A DNA stretch of 64,000 nucleotides from Streptococcus mitis. Lineage in GTDB: Bacteria > Bacillota > Bacilli > Lactobacillales > Streptococcaceae. The stretch covers positions 28,195 to 92,194 of the forward strand of contig NZ_CAMHZQ010000006.1 of NCBI RefSeq assembly GCF_946190275.1, given 5' to 3'. Both the position numbers and the translations under genes were made by a program. Positions 46,660 to 55,532 of the stretch are shown piece by piece; position 1 is the stretch's first letter; every line of letters begins with the position of its first letter. The notes under the pieces were generated by a model, which saw only the letters and a list, made by a program, of their open reading frames with translations, did no database searches and was not told the origin of the DNA.

Positions 46660-46693
46660 AAATGGTTTAGAAAGATTTTTAAACCGTTTTTTG
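46660..46693 (+). terminator. Terminator between the deaminase gene and upp
   Basis: AAATGGTTTA / TAAACCGTTT hairpin with a T6 run that leads directly into the upp -10 region. Confidence 0.65.
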
Positions 46694-46700
46694 GTATAAT
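46692..46700 (+). promoter_or_regulatory. upp extended -10 promoter
   Basis: TGGTATAAT, 34 bp before the upp ATG, overlapping the T run of the preceding terminator. Confidence 0.65.
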
Positions 46701-46733
46701 AAGAAGAATAAATTGAAAGAAGGAATTCCAAAA

Positions 46734-47363
46734 ATGGGAAAAATTGAAGTTATTAATCATCCACTGATTCAACACAAATTGTCAATCTTGCGTCGTACAG
46801 ATACTTCTACAAAAGCTTTCCGTGAGCTAGTAGATGAGATTGCAATGTTGATGGGATATGAAGTACTTCGTGATCTTCCACTAGAAGATGTGGAAATCGA
46901 AACACCAATTACAAAAACAGTTCAAAAACAATTGGCAGGTAAGAAATTGGCAATTGTTCCAATCTTACGTGCAGGTATCGGGATGGTTGATGGGCTCTTG
47001 AGCTTGGTTCCGGCTGCTAAAGTTGGCCACATCGGTATGTACCGTGATGAAGAAACACTTCAACCAGTTGAGTACTTGGTGAAATTGCCTGAAGATATTG
47101 ACCAACGTCAAATTTTTGTCGTAGACCCAATGTTGGCAACAGGTGGCTCAGCAATCTTGGCTGTTGACTCCCTTAAAAAACGTGGCGCGTCAAATATCAA
47201 ATTTGTCTGCCTTGTATCAGCACCAGAAGGTGTTAAAGCCCTTCAAGAAGCTCATCCAGATGTAGAAATCTTTACAGCAGCCTTGGATGAACGTTTGAAT
47301 GAACACGGATATATCGTTCCAGGTCTTGGAGATGCTGGAGACCGCTTGTTCGGTACGAAATAA
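46734..47363 (+). CDS. upp: Uracil phosphoribosyltransferase
   Basis: Salvage enzyme of 209 residues making UMP from uracil and PRPP. The PRPP motif [12 protein letters not shown] and the uracil-binding C-terminus [17 protein letters not shown] are intact. The ATG at 46734 ([10 protein letters not shown]) is the family start; an upstream in-frame ATG at 46713 is without RBS. Codon use indicates good expression. Confidence 0.97.
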   Translation: MGKIEVINHPLIQHKLSILRRTDTSTKAFRELVDEIAMLMGYEVLRDLPLEDVEIETPITKTVQKQLAGKKLAIVPILRAGIGMVDGLLSLVPAAKVGHIGMYRDEETLQPVEYLVKLPEDIDQRQIFVVDPMLATGGSAILAVDSLKKRGASNIKFVCLVSAPEGVKALQEAHPDVEIFTAALDERLNEHGYIVPGLGDAGDRLFGTK

Positions 47364-47451
47364 AATTAAAAAGACATTGACTTGGAAAAGGATTTCCAGT
47401 CGTGAAAGGAGGTTGAATTTTTGTTTCTGTCTAATGAAAACAGAGCAAAAA

Positions 47452-47481
47452 TTTGACCTTTTTTGACCTAGATATTATAAT
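47452..47481 (+). promoter_or_regulatory. clpP promoter with CtsR operator
   Basis: Two TTTGACC heptads (47452-47458 and 47462-47468) three bases apart read GGTCAAA-N3-GGTCAAA on the other strand, a perfect CtsR box. The first supplies the -35 TTGACC, 17 bp before TATAAT (47476-47481). CtsR would repress clpP until heat or protein stress. Confidence 0.9.
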
Positions 47482-47535
47482 AGTCTTATCTTCAGTCATT
47501 TGACCAACAAAAATAAGACTCAAAAGGAGAAATGA

Positions 47536-48126
47536 ATGATTCCTGTAGTTATTGAACAAACAAGCCGTGGAGAACGTTCCTACGATATTTACTCACGTCT
47601 TCTCAAAGACCGTATCATCATGCTGACAGGCCCAGTTGAAGACAATATGGCTAACTCAGTTATTGCCCAGTTGCTTTTCTTGGATGCCCAAGATAGTACA
47701 AAAGATATTTACCTTTATGTCAATACACCTGGGGGTTCTGTTTCAGCTGGTTTGGCAATCGTTGATACCATGAACTTTATCAAGGCAGATGTCCAAACCA
47801 TCGTTATGGGTATGGCAGCATCTATGGGTACTGTCATCGCATCAAGTGGAGCAAAAGGCAAACGTTTCATGCTTCCAAATGCAGAGTATATGATTCACCA
47901 ACCAATGGGTGGTACAGGTGGTGGTACTCAACAAACCGATATGGCTATCGCTGCAGAACATTTGCTTAAAACTCGTAAAACCTTGGAAAAAATCTTGGCT
48001 GAAAATTCAGGTCAGTCAATCGAAAAAGTCCATGCAGATGCAGAACGTGATAACTGGATGAGTGCCCAAGAAACACTTGAATATGGCTTTATTGATGAAA
48101 TCATGGCCAACAATTCATTGAACTAA
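47536..48126 (+). CDS. clpP: ATP-dependent Clp protease proteolytic subunit
   Basis: Serine peptidase of 196 residues forming the ClpP barrel that works with ClpC, ClpE or ClpX. Catalytic triad: Ser96 (GMAASMGT), His121 (EYMIHQP) and Asp172 (AERDNW). Standard length. RBS AAAGGAGA. Controlled by the CtsR box just upstream. Confidence 0.98.
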   Translation: MIPVVIEQTSRGERSYDIYSRLLKDRIIMLTGPVEDNMANSVIAQLLFLDAQDSTKDIYLYVNTPGGSVSAGLAIVDTMNFIKADVQTIVMGMAASMGTVIASSGAKGKRFMLPNAEYMIHQPMGGTGGGTQQTDMAIAAEHLLKTRKTLEKILAENSGQSIEKVHADAERDNWMSAQETLEYGFIDEIMANNSLN

Positions 48127-48138
48127 TGATTAAAGAAG

Positions 48139-48173
48139 GCAAACTCGACTGGGTTTGCTTTTTTTGGTATAAT
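48139..48173 (+). terminator. clpP terminator merged with the ylbG -10 box
   Basis: GCAAAC / GTTTGC hairpin and T7 (48159-48165), whose last T starts TGGTATAAT (48165-48173), the extended -10 promoter of ylbG. Compact terminator-promoter junction. Confidence 0.75.
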
Positions 48174-48204
48174 AGGGAGAGATTTCTTAGAAAGAGGATT
48201 TATC

Positions 48205-48492
48205 ATGTTTGAAAAAGTCAATCGATCTGGCTTGATTATCTATCTTTACTATAATCGTGATGCCAAAAAATTGCAGGATTATGGAGATATTACCTATCAT
48301 TCCAAGAAACATCGTTACTTACAGCTTTATGTTCCAACTCAAGAAGTGGAGCAATTGGTCGGGCGCTTGGGCAAGGAAAAGTTTATAAAAAAAGTCAGAG
48401 TTTGTCATATCCAAGAGCTGGAAACACCCTTTGTGGGCAATCTTCATCGAGGGGAAAACGTTATCATCGAAAAAGTTCAAGAAAAGTGTTGA
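48205..48492 (+). CDS. ylbG: YlbG-family protein (UPF0298)
   Basis: Protein of 95 residues matching YlbG/UPF0298: it begins [20 protein letters not shown] and contains the [23 protein letters not shown] core. Cytosolic; function not well known. Its TGA stop (48490-48492) lies inside the -35 box of the livJ promoter. Confidence 0.88.
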   Translation: MFEKVNRSGLIIYLYYNRDAKKLQDYGDITYHSKKHRYLQLYVPTQEVEQLVGRLGKEKFIKKVRVCHIQELETPFVGNLHRGENVIIEKVQEKC

Positions 48493-48517
48493 CAATTTTC
48501 TGATAATTCGGTATATT
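48489..48517 (+). promoter_or_regulatory. livJ promoter with CodY box
   Basis: TTGACA (48489-48494), 17 bp, TATATT (48512-48517). The spacer holds AATTTTCTGATAATT (48494-48508), one mismatch from the CodY consensus AATTTTCWGAAAATT. Repression by CodY at high branched-chain amino-acid levels is expected and fits the transporter below. Confidence 0.88.
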
Positions 48518-48558
48518 CTTAACATGCTATTTATTTAAGAAATAAGGAGACAAAAAAG

Positions 48559-49719
48559 ATGAAGAAAAAATTTGCCCTATCGTTTGTGGCGCTTGCAAGT
48601 GTAGCACTTCTTGCAGCCTGTGGAGAAGTGAAGTCTGGAGCGTCAAACGCTGCTGGTAACTCAGTAGAGGAAAAGACAATCAAAATCGGATTTAACTTCG
48701 AGGAAACTGGTGCCGTAGCAGCTTACGGAACATCTGAACAAAAAGGTGCCCAATTGGCCGTTGATGAAATCAATGCAGCAGGTGGTATCGATGGAAAACA
48801 AATCGAAGTAGTCGATAAAGATAATAAGTCTGAAACAGCTGAGGCGGCTTCAGTAACAACTAACCTTGTAACTCAATCTAAAGTATCAGCAATCGTAGGA
48901 CCTGCGACATCTGGTGCAACTGCAGCTGCGGTAGCTAATGCTACAAAAGCAGGTGTTCCATTGATTTCGCCAAGTGCGACTCAAGATGGATTGACTAAAG
49001 GTCAAGATTACCTCTTTATCGGAACTTTCCAAGATAGCTTCCAAGGAAAAATTATCTCAAACTATGTTTCTGATAAATTGCAAGCTAAGAAAGTTGTTCT
49101 TTACACTGACAATGCCAGTGACTATGCTAAAGGTATTGCCAAAGCCTTCCGTGAAGCTTATAAAGGTGAAATCGTTGCAGATGAAACTTTCGTAGCAGGT
49201 GACACAGACTTCCAAGCAGCCCTTACAAAAATGAAAGGGAAAGACTTTGATGCTATCATCGTCCCAGGTTACTACACTGAAGCTGGTAAAATTGTAAACC
49301 AAGCGCGTGGTATGGGAATTGACAAACCAATCGTTGGTGGTGATGGATTCAACGGTGAAGAGTTTGTACAACAAGCAACTGCTGAAAAAGCATCAAACAT
49401 CTACTTTATCTCAGGCTTCTCAACTACTGTAGAAGTTTCAGCTAAAGCAAAAGCTTTCCTTGATGCTTACCGTGCCAAGTACAATGAAGAGCCTTCAACA
49501 TTTGCAGCCTTGGCTTATGATTCAGTTCACCTTGTAGCAAACGCAGCAAAAGGTGCTAAAAACTCTGGTGAAATCAAGGATAACCTTGCTAAAACAAAAG
49601 ATTTTGAAGGTGTAACTGGTCAAACAAGCTTTGATGCAGACCACAACACAGTCAAAACTGCTTACATGATGACCATGAACAATGGTAAGGTTGAAGCAGC
49701 AGAGGTTGTAAAACCATAA
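48559..49719 (+). CDS. livJ: Branched-chain amino-acid ABC transporter binding lipoprotein
   Basis: Lipoprotein of 386 residues with lipobox LLAAC (Cys21) and a periplasmic-binding type I fold (IKIGFNFEETGAVAAYGTSEQKGAQLA at the start of the domain). Binds Leu, Ile or Val outside the membrane. Highly biased codons. A BOX element separates it from livH, so the transporter genes may be read through at lower level or from another promoter. Confidence 0.95.
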   Translation: MKKKFALSFVALASVALLAACGEVKSGASNAAGNSVEEKTIKIGFNFEETGAVAAYGTSEQKGAQLAVDEINAAGGIDGKQIEVVDKDNKSETAEAASVTTNLVTQSKVSAIVGPATSGATAAAVANATKAGVPLISPSATQDGLTKGQDYLFIGTFQDSFQGKIISNYVSDKLQAKKVVLYTDNASDYAKGIAKAFREAYKGEIVADETFVAGDTDFQAALTKMKGKDFDAIIVPGYYTEAGKIVNQARGMGIDKPIVGGDGFNGEEFVQQATAEKASNIYFISGFSTTVEVSAKAKAFLDAYRAKYNEEPSTFAALAYDSVHLVANAAKGAKNSGEIKDNLAKTKDFEGVTGQTSFDADHNTVKTAYMMTMNNGKVEAAEVVKP

Positions 49720-49729
49720 TAGAAAATGT

Positions 49730-49769
49730 TGAAATAGGGAATGAGCCTTTGACTCACTCCCTGTTTCGA
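49730..49769 (+). terminator. Hairpin after livJ (possible attenuator)
   Basis: Strong stem GAAATAGGGA-TGAG / CTCA-TCCCTGTTTC with a short CCTTTGA loop but only TGTTT behind it, so termination may be partial, giving more livJ than livHMGF. Confidence 0.55.
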
Positions 49770-49775
49770 TGTTTA

Positions 49776-49880
49776 ATACTCTTCAAAAATCAAATTCAAA
49801 CTGTGTCAACGTCGCCTTGCCGTACTCAAGTACAGCCTGTGGCTAGTTTCCTAGTTTGCTCTTTGATTTTTATTGAGTAT
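49776..49880 (+). repeat. BOX element (105 bp) between livJ and livH
   Basis: ATACTCTTCAAAAATC to TTTATTGAGTAT with CGTCGCCTTGCCGTA, boxA-to-boxC orientation. Confidence 0.9.
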
Positions 49881-49939
49881 AAGAACCTATAAAAAGTGAG
49901 GGAAAAACCTCGAAATTATAAATAGAAAGAGTGAATCTT

Positions 49940-50809
49940 ATGCTCCAACAACTAGTAAATGGTTTGATTCTAGGTAGTGTTTATGCGCTGTTAGCCCTAG
50001 GATATACCATGGTTTACGGAATTATCAAGCTCATCAACTTCGCCCACGGTGATATTTATATGATGGGAGCCTTTATCGGTTATTTCTTGATTAATTCTTT
50101 CCAAATGAATTTCTTTGTAGCTCTTATTGTAGCTATGTTAGCGACAGCCATTCTTGGTGTCGTGATTGAGTTTCTTGCTTACCGACCTTTGCGTCACTCT
50201 ACTCGTATTGCTGTTTTGATTACGGCTATTGGGGTTTCTTTCCTATTGGAATATGGGATGGTTTATCTGGTTGGTGCCAATACTCGTGCATTCCCTCAAG
50301 CGATTCAAACAGTTCGCTATGATTTGGGCCCAATTAGTCTAACAAACGTTCAGTTAATGATTTTGGCCATTTCCTTGATTTTGATGATTTTGTTACAGGT
50401 CATTGTCCAAAAGACTAAGATGGGGAAAGCCATGCGTGCTGTATCTGTAGATAGCGATGCGGCGCAATTGATGGGGATAAATGTGAACCGTACTATCAGC
50501 TTTACCTTCGCTTTGGGTTCTGCTCTTGCGGGTGCGGCTGGTGTTCTGATTGCCCTCTATTATAACTCTCTAGAGCCTTTGATGGGGGTTACTCCAGGTC
50601 TTAAATCCTTCGTAGCCGCAGTACTTGGTGGTATCGGAATCATTCCTGGTGCGGCTCTGGGTGGTTTTGTGATTGGTCTATTGGAAACCTTTGCGACAGC
50701 CTTTGGAATGTCAGACTTCCGTGATGCCATTGTTTATGGAATCTTGTTGTTGATCTTGATTGTCCGCCCAGCTGGTATCCTTGGTAAAAATGTGAAAGAG
50801 AAGGTGTAA
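49940..50809 (+). CDS. livH: Branched-chain amino-acid ABC transporter permease LivH
   Basis: Membrane permease of 289 residues with about eight segments; the start MLQQLVNGLILGSVYALLALGYTMVYG and the conserved loop AVSVDSDAAQLMGINV are typical of LivH. It pairs with LivM. The ATG at 49940 is preferred; a GTG nine bases upstream is possible. First of four tightly packed genes. Confidence 0.95.
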   Translation: MLQQLVNGLILGSVYALLALGYTMVYGIIKLINFAHGDIYMMGAFIGYFLINSFQMNFFVALIVAMLATAILGVVIEFLAYRPLRHSTRIAVLITAIGVSFLLEYGMVYLVGANTRAFPQAIQTVRYDLGPISLTNVQLMILAISLILMILLQVIVQKTKMGKAMRAVSVDSDAAQLMGINVNRTISFTFALGSALAGAAGVLIALYYNSLEPLMGVTPGLKSFVAAVLGGIGIIPGAALGGFVIGLLETFATAFGMSDFRDAIVYGILLLILIVRPAGILGKNVKEKV

Positions 50810-50812
50810 ACG

Positions 50813-51769
50813 ATGAAAGAAAATTTAAAAGTTAATATTCTATGGTTACTCCTTTTGTTAGCTGGCTATGGCTTGATTAGTGTACTGGTTTCAGTCGGAG
50901 TACTCAATCTATTCTATGTACAGATTTTACAACAAATAGGAATTAATATTATTCTGGCTGTTGGTCTCAACTTAATCGTTGGTTTTTCAGGCCAATTTTC
51001 ACTTGGTCATGCTGGTTTCATGGCGATTGGTGCCTATGCAGCAGCTATTATTGGTTCTAAATCACCAACCTACGGTGCCTTCTTTGGAGCCATGCTTATA
51101 GGTGCTTTGCTTTCAGGAGCCGTTGCCTTGCTTGTCGGAATTCCAACCTTGCGCTTGAAGGGGGACTATCTCGCGGTAGCGACTCTAGGTGTTTCTGAAA
51201 TTATCCGTATCTTTATCATCAATGGCGGAAGCCTTACAAATGGTGCGGCAGGTATCTTGGGAATTCCTAACTTTACAACTTGGCAAATGGTATACTTCTT
51301 TGTCGTGATTACAACCATTGCAACCTTGAACTTCTTGCGTAGTCCAATTGGTCGTTCAACCCTCTCTGTTCGTGAGGATGAAATCGCTGCTGAGTCAGTT
51401 GGGGTTAATACGACTAAAATTAAAATCATCGCCTTTGTCTTTGGTGCTATTACTGCAAGTATTGCAGGATCACTTCAGGCAGGATTTATCGGTTCAGTTG
51501 TACCCAAAGATTACACTTTCATCAACTCAATCAACGTTTTGATTATTGTTGTCTTTGGTGGACTTGGTTCCATTACAGGTGCCATTGTTTCAGCTGTTGT
51601 TCTTGGAATTTTGAATATGCTTCTCCAAGATGTTGCCAGTGTGCGTATGATTATTTACGCTTTGGCCTTGGTATTGGTAATGATTTTCAGACCAGGTGGA
51701 CTTCTTGGAACATGGGAATTGAGCCTATCACGTTTCTTTAAGAAATCTAAGAAGGAGGAACAAAACTAA
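50813..51769 (+). CDS. livM: Branched-chain amino-acid ABC transporter permease LivM
   Basis: Permease of 318 residues with about nine segments; NIILAVGLNLIVGFSGQFSLGHAGFMAIGAY (in part) and the coupling loop VREDEIAAESVGVNTTKIK are LivM hallmarks. It begins three bases after livH and overlaps livG by one base. Confidence 0.95.
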   Translation: MKENLKVNILWLLLLLAGYGLISVLVSVGVLNLFYVQILQQIGINIILAVGLNLIVGFSGQFSLGHAGFMAIGAYAAAIIGSKSPTYGAFFGAMLIGALLSGAVALLVGIPTLRLKGDYLAVATLGVSEIIRIFIINGGSLTNGAAGILGIPNFTTWQMVYFFVVITTIATLNFLRSPIGRSTLSVREDEIAAESVGVNTTKIKIIAFVFGAITASIAGSLQAGFIGSVVPKDYTFINSINVLIIVVFGGLGSITGAIVSAVVLGILNMLLQDVASVRMIIYALALVLVMIFRPGGLLGTWELSLSRFFKKSKKEEQN

Positions 51770-52533
51770 TGGCATTACTTGAAGTAAAACAGTTAACCAA
51801 ACATTTTGGCGGTCTAACAGCTGTTGGAGATGTGACTCTTGAATTAAACGAAGGGGAATTGGTTGGACTAATCGGTCCAAACGGAGCTGGGAAAACCACT
51901 CTTTTCAACCTTTTGACCGGTGTTTATGAACCAAGTGAGGGAACAGTTACCTTAGATGGTCACCTTTTGAATGGAAAGGCACCTTATAAGATTGCCTCTT
52001 TGGGACTTGGACGTACTTTCCAAAATATCCGCCTCTTTAAAGATTTAACAGTTTTGGACAATGTTTTGATTGCTTTTGGCAACCATCACAAACAACATGT
52101 TTTTGCTAGTTTCTTACGCTTGCCAGCTTTTTACAAGAGTGAAAAAGAATTAAAGGCTAAAGCTTTGGAATTGCTGAAAATCTTTGATTTAGATGGTGAT
52201 GCAGAAACTCTGGCTAAAAACCTTGCCTACGGACAACAACGTCGTTTGGAAATTGTTCGTGCCCTCGCTACGGAACCTAAAATTCTCTTTTTAGATGAAC
52301 CAGCCGCAGGTATGAACCCGCAGGAAACTGCTGAATTGACTGAGTTAATTCGTCGTATCAAAGATGAATTTAAGATTACGATTATGCTGATTGAACACGA
52401 TATGAATCTGGTAATGGAAGTAACAGAACGTATCTACGTACTTGAATACGGTCGTTTGATTGCTCAGGGAACTCCAGACGAAATTAAGACCAATAAACGT
52501 GTTATCGAAGCTTATCTAGGAGGTGAAGCCTAA
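51769..52533 (+). CDS. livG: Branched-chain amino-acid ABC transporter ATPase LivG
   Basis: ATPase of 254 residues with Walker A GPNGAGKTT, the LivG-type signature AYGQQRRLEIVRALA in place of LSGGQ, Walker B ILFLDEPAAGMNP and a C-terminal AYLGGEA. One-base overlaps with both neighbours. Confidence 0.96.
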   Translation: MALLEVKQLTKHFGGLTAVGDVTLELNEGELVGLIGPNGAGKTTLFNLLTGVYEPSEGTVTLDGHLLNGKAPYKIASLGLGRTFQNIRLFKDLTVLDNVLIAFGNHHKQHVFASFLRLPAFYKSEKELKAKALELLKIFDLDGDAETLAKNLAYGQQRRLEIVRALATEPKILFLDEPAAGMNPQETAELTELIRRIKDEFKITIMLIEHDMNLVMEVTERIYVLEYGRLIAQGTPDEIKTNKRVIEAYLGGEA

Positions 52534-53243
52534 TGTCTATGTTAAAAGTTGATAATCTTTCTGTGCATTACGGCATGATCCAAGCAGTCCGTGATGTAAG
52601 CTTTGAAGTTAATGAAGGAGAAGTTGTTTCCCTTATCGGTGCCAATGGTGCTGGTAAAACAACCATTCTCCGTACCTTATCTGGTTTGGTTCGACCAAGT
52701 TCAGGAAAAATTGAATTTTTAGGTCAAGAAATCCAAAAAATGCCAGCTCAGAAAATCGTGGCAGGTGGTCTTTCACAAGTACCAGAAGGACGCCACGTCT
52801 TCCCTGGATTGACAGTTATGGAAAATCTAGAAATGGGAGCTTTCTTGAAGAAAAATCGTGAAGAAAATCAAGCTAACTTAAAGAAAGTTTTCTCACGTTT
52901 CCCACGTCTTGAAGAGCGCAAGAACCAAGATGCAGCCACTCTTTCAGGAGGGGAACAACAAATGCTTGCCATGGGGCGCGCTCTTATGTCAACACCAAAA
53001 CTTCTACTTTTAGATGAACCATCAATGGGACTTGCCCCAATCTTTATCCAAGAAATTTTTGATATCATTCAAGATATTCAGAAGCAAGGAACAACCGTCC
53101 TCTTGATTGAACAAAACGCTAATAAAGCACTCGCAATCTCTGACCGAGGCTATGTACTGGAAACAGGAAAAATTGTCCTATCAGGAACAGGAAAAGAACT
53201 CGCCTCATCAGAAGAAGTCAGAAAAGCATATCTAGGTGGCTAA
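52533..53243 (+). CDS. livF: Branched-chain amino-acid ABC transporter ATPase LivF
   Basis: ATPase of 236 residues with Walker A GANGAGKTT, signature LSGGEQQMLAMGRAL and Walker B LLLLDEPSMGLAP. It pairs with LivG. Last gene of the operon; a tandem-repeat array begins three bases after its stop. Confidence 0.96.
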   Translation: MSMLKVDNLSVHYGMIQAVRDVSFEVNEGEVVSLIGANGAGKTTILRTLSGLVRPSSGKIEFLGQEIQKMPAQKIVAGGLSQVPEGRHVFPGLTVMENLEMGAFLKKNREENQANLKKVFSRFPRLEERKNQDAATLSGGEQQMLAMGRALMSTPKLLLLDEPSMGLAPIFIQEIFDIIQDIQKQGTTVLLIEQNANKALAISDRGYVLETGKIVLSGTGKELASSEEVRKAYLGG

Positions 53244-53246
53244 AAC

Positions 53247-53460
53247 AATCCAGTGGATTGTTTTAGTCGGTGGATGAGGATTACGAAGTAATCATCAGAA
53301 TCCAGTGGATTGTTTTAGTCGGTAGATGAGGATTACGAAGTAATCATCATTATAGTCTGGTGGACCTTTTTAATCGGTGGATGAAGATTGCGAAGCAATC
53401 ATCCGAATCGAGTGGATTGTTTTAGTCGGCAGATTTAGATTGCAAACAAATCTACATCTA
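53247..53460. repeat. Four-unit tandem repeat (about 52 bp) with internal hairpins
   Basis: Units start at 53247, 53299, about 53351 and 53406. The first two are nearly identical; the third and fourth are diverged. Each has an outer dyad such as ACAATCC/GGATTGT (unit 1) followed by TTTTAGTCGG, and an inner dyad GATTAC-GAA-GTAATC (units 1-2) or GATTGC-GAA-GCAATC (unit 3). The two dyads of each unit change by compensating bases. The first hairpin plus TTTT may end the liv transcript. Confidence 0.85.
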
Positions 53461-53523
53461 CACTGAAAGATGAATTTCTAATAATTGAAAAAATCGAATG
53501 AAACGTTTCTTACCTTCATTCAC

Positions 53524-53548
53524 AGAGCTCGATTTTAGAGCTCTTTTT
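53524..53548 (+). terminator. Terminator after the repeat array
   Basis: AGAGCTC / GAGCTCT with a seven-base loop and TTTTT. Together with the array it fills the 411-bp gap between livF and the CBS gene. Confidence 0.7.
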
Positions 53549-53587
53549 GCTAGCTTATTAATACTTTTCTGAATTTTGAAAAAGAAA

Positions 53588-53625
53588 TGTAAGCGTTTGA
53601 TAGATTTGCAAAAAGATTGTATAAT
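53588..53625 (+). promoter_or_regulatory. Promoter of the CBS/ACT gene with cre-like site
   Basis: TTGATA (53597-53602), 17 bp, TATAAT (53620-53625). TGTAAGCGTTTGAT (53588-53601) resembles a cre site and overlaps the -35. Confidence 0.6.
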
Positions 53626-53654
53626 AGGGATAAGAATAGAAAAGGAGAAGTCTC

Positions 53655-54311
53655 ATGGCAGTTAAAGATTTTATGACCCGCAAGGTAGTTTATATTAGTC
53701 CAGATACAACAGTATCTCATGCAGCAGATTTAATGAGAGAGCAAGGATTGCACCGCTTGCCTGTTATCGAAAATGATCAATTGGTTGGTTTGGTGACTGA
53801 GGGCACCATTGCCCAAGCTAGTCCATCAAAAGCAACCAGTCTTTCTATCTATGAGATGAATTATCTTCTAAATAAGACAAAAGTAAAAGATGTCATGATT
53901 CGCGATGTTGTCACTGTTTCAGGCTATGCGAGTCTAGAGGATGCAACTTATCTGATGTTGAAAAACAAGATTGGTATTCTTCCTGTCGTAGATAATCATC
54001 AAGTATACGGAGTTATTACGGACCGTGACGTTTTCCAAGCCTTTCTTGAAATTGCTGGTTATGGAGAAGAAGGAATTCGTGTGCGCTTTGTTACGGAAAA
54101 CGAAGTTGGTGTCCTCGGAAAGATTGTTTCTTTGATTGCAGAAGAAAATTTGAATATCTCTCATACAGTAAATATTCCACGTAAAGATGGTAAGGTGATT
54201 ATCGAAGTTCAAATCGATGGTTCAATTGATTTACCAGCCTTGAAAGAAAAATTTGAATCAGAGAATATTCAAGTAGAAGAGATTACTCGTACTTCAGCAA
54301 AAGTCTTGTAA
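53655..54311 (+). CDS. CBS-domain pair plus ACT domain protein (AcuB-like)
   Basis: Protein of 218 residues: two CBS motifs (about 1-60 and 75-130: VKDFMTRKVVYISPDTTVSHAADLM in part, and VKDVMIRDVVTVS) followed by a C-terminal ACT domain (about 140-215: VRFVTENEVGVLGKIVSLIAEENLNI in part). CBS pairs bind adenine nucleotides and ACT domains bind amino acids, so it is probably a small-molecule sensor. B. subtilis AcuB has the same layout. Cytosolic; no operon partner. Confidence 0.9.
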   Translation: MAVKDFMTRKVVYISPDTTVSHAADLMREQGLHRLPVIENDQLVGLVTEGTIAQASPSKATSLSIYEMNYLLNKTKVKDVMIRDVVTVSGYASLEDATYLMLKNKIGILPVVDNHQVYGVITDRDVFQAFLEIAGYGEEGIRVRFVTENEVGVLGKIVSLIAEENLNISHTVNIPRKDGKVIIEVQIDGSIDLPALKEKFESENIQVEEITRTSAKVL

Positions 54312-54312
54312 G

Positions 54313-54338
54313 AAGGGAAGCCGAAAGGCTTCTTTTTA
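54313..54338 (+). terminator. Terminator of the CBS/ACT gene
   Basis: GAAGCC / GGCTTC with a GAAA tetraloop and TTTTT. Confidence 0.85.
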
Positions 54339-54385
54339 CGTGTAATAAGGGATTAGAGCAAAAGATGGAAAGAAATGATAAAATA

Positions 54386-54394
54386 TGCTATAAT
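54386..54394 (+). promoter_or_regulatory. prfB extended -10 promoter
   Basis: TGCTATAAT, 26 bp before the prfB ATG. Confidence 0.65.
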
Positions 54395-54419
54395 GAAATG
54401 ATGTAAAAAAGGAGTATTT

Positions 54420-55515
54420 ATGGACATTTCAGTAATTCGTCAGAAAATTGACGCAAATCGTGAAAAATTAGCTTCTTTCAGGGGGTCTCTTTGACCTCGA
54501 AGGCTTAGAGGAAGAGATTGCCATCTTGGAAAACAAGATGACTGAACCTGATTTTTGGAACGATAATATCGCGGCCCAAAAAACGTCGCAAGAATTAAAT
54601 GAATTAAAAAACACTTACAATACCTTCCATAAGATGGAAGAGTTGCAGGATGAAGTTGAAATTTTATTGGACTTTTTAGCAGAAGATGAGTCGGTGCATG
54701 AAGAATTGGTAACGCAGTTATCCGAACTTGATAAGATGATGACCAGTTACGAGATGACCTTGCTCTTGTCAGAACCTTATGACCACAACAATGCCATATT
54801 GGAAATCCATCCAGGATCTGGTGGTACTGAGGCTCAGGACTGGGGTGATATGTTGCTTCGTATGTACACTCGCTATGGAAATGCTAAAGGCTTTAAAGTA
54901 GAAGTATTGGATTACCAAGCAGGAGATGAAGCTGGTATCAAGTCAGTAACCTTATCATTTGAAGGACCTAATGCCTATGGTCTTCTCAAGTCAGAAATGG
55001 GTGTGCACCGTTTGGTGCGAATTTCACCATTCGACTCTGCCAAACGTCGCCATACCTCTTTCACATCTGTAGAAGTGATGCCTGAGTTGGACGATACCAT
55101 TGAAGTGGAAATCCGGGAAGATGACATCAAGATGGATACCTTCCGTTCAGGTGGTGCCGGTGGACAAAACGTCAACAAGGTTTCAACAGGTGTACGTTTA
55201 ACCCACATTCCAACTGGAATTGTTGTCCAATCAACGGTCGATCGTACCCAGTATGGAAATAGAGATCGAGCTATGAAGATGTTGCAGGCTAAGCTCTATC
55301 AAATGGAGCAAGAAAAGAAAGCTGCGGAGGTAGATTCCCTCAAGGGTGAGAAAAAAGAAATCACATGGGGAAGCCAAATCCGTTCTTATGTCTTCACGCC
55401 TTATACTATGGTAAAAGATCATCGAACTAGCTTTGAAGTTGCGCAGGTAGATAAGGTTATGGATGGAGACCTAGATGGTTTTATCGATGCCTACCTCAAG
55501 TGGCGAATCAGCTAA
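54420..55515 (+). CDS. prfB: Peptide chain release factor 2, with programmed +1 frameshift
   Basis: RF2 of 364 residues, terminating translation at UGA and UAA. The reading frame is 54420-54491, then a +1 shift at AGG GGG TCT CTT TGA C, continuing from 54493. The internal Shine-Dalgarno-like AGGGGG and the CTT-TGA slip site are the classic RF2 autoregulation: when RF2 is scarce, ribosomes pause at TGA and shift. Downstream motifs are SPF in [13 protein letters not shown] (stop-codon recognition) and GGQ in [11 protein letters not shown] (peptide release). ftsE follows after 17 bp. Confidence 0.97.
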
Positions 55516-55532
55516 GAAAGAAAGGAACTCAC

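Noticed and set aside
53247..53460. Resemblance of the 52-bp repeats to a short CRISPR array
   Set aside because: Units are directly adjacent with no unique spacers, repeats diverge along their whole length, and no cas genes are near.
54526..55515. RF2 starting at the internal ATG without frameshift
   Set aside because: It would lack the N-terminal domain; the upstream ATG, AGGGGG and CTTTGAC frameshift site are all present.
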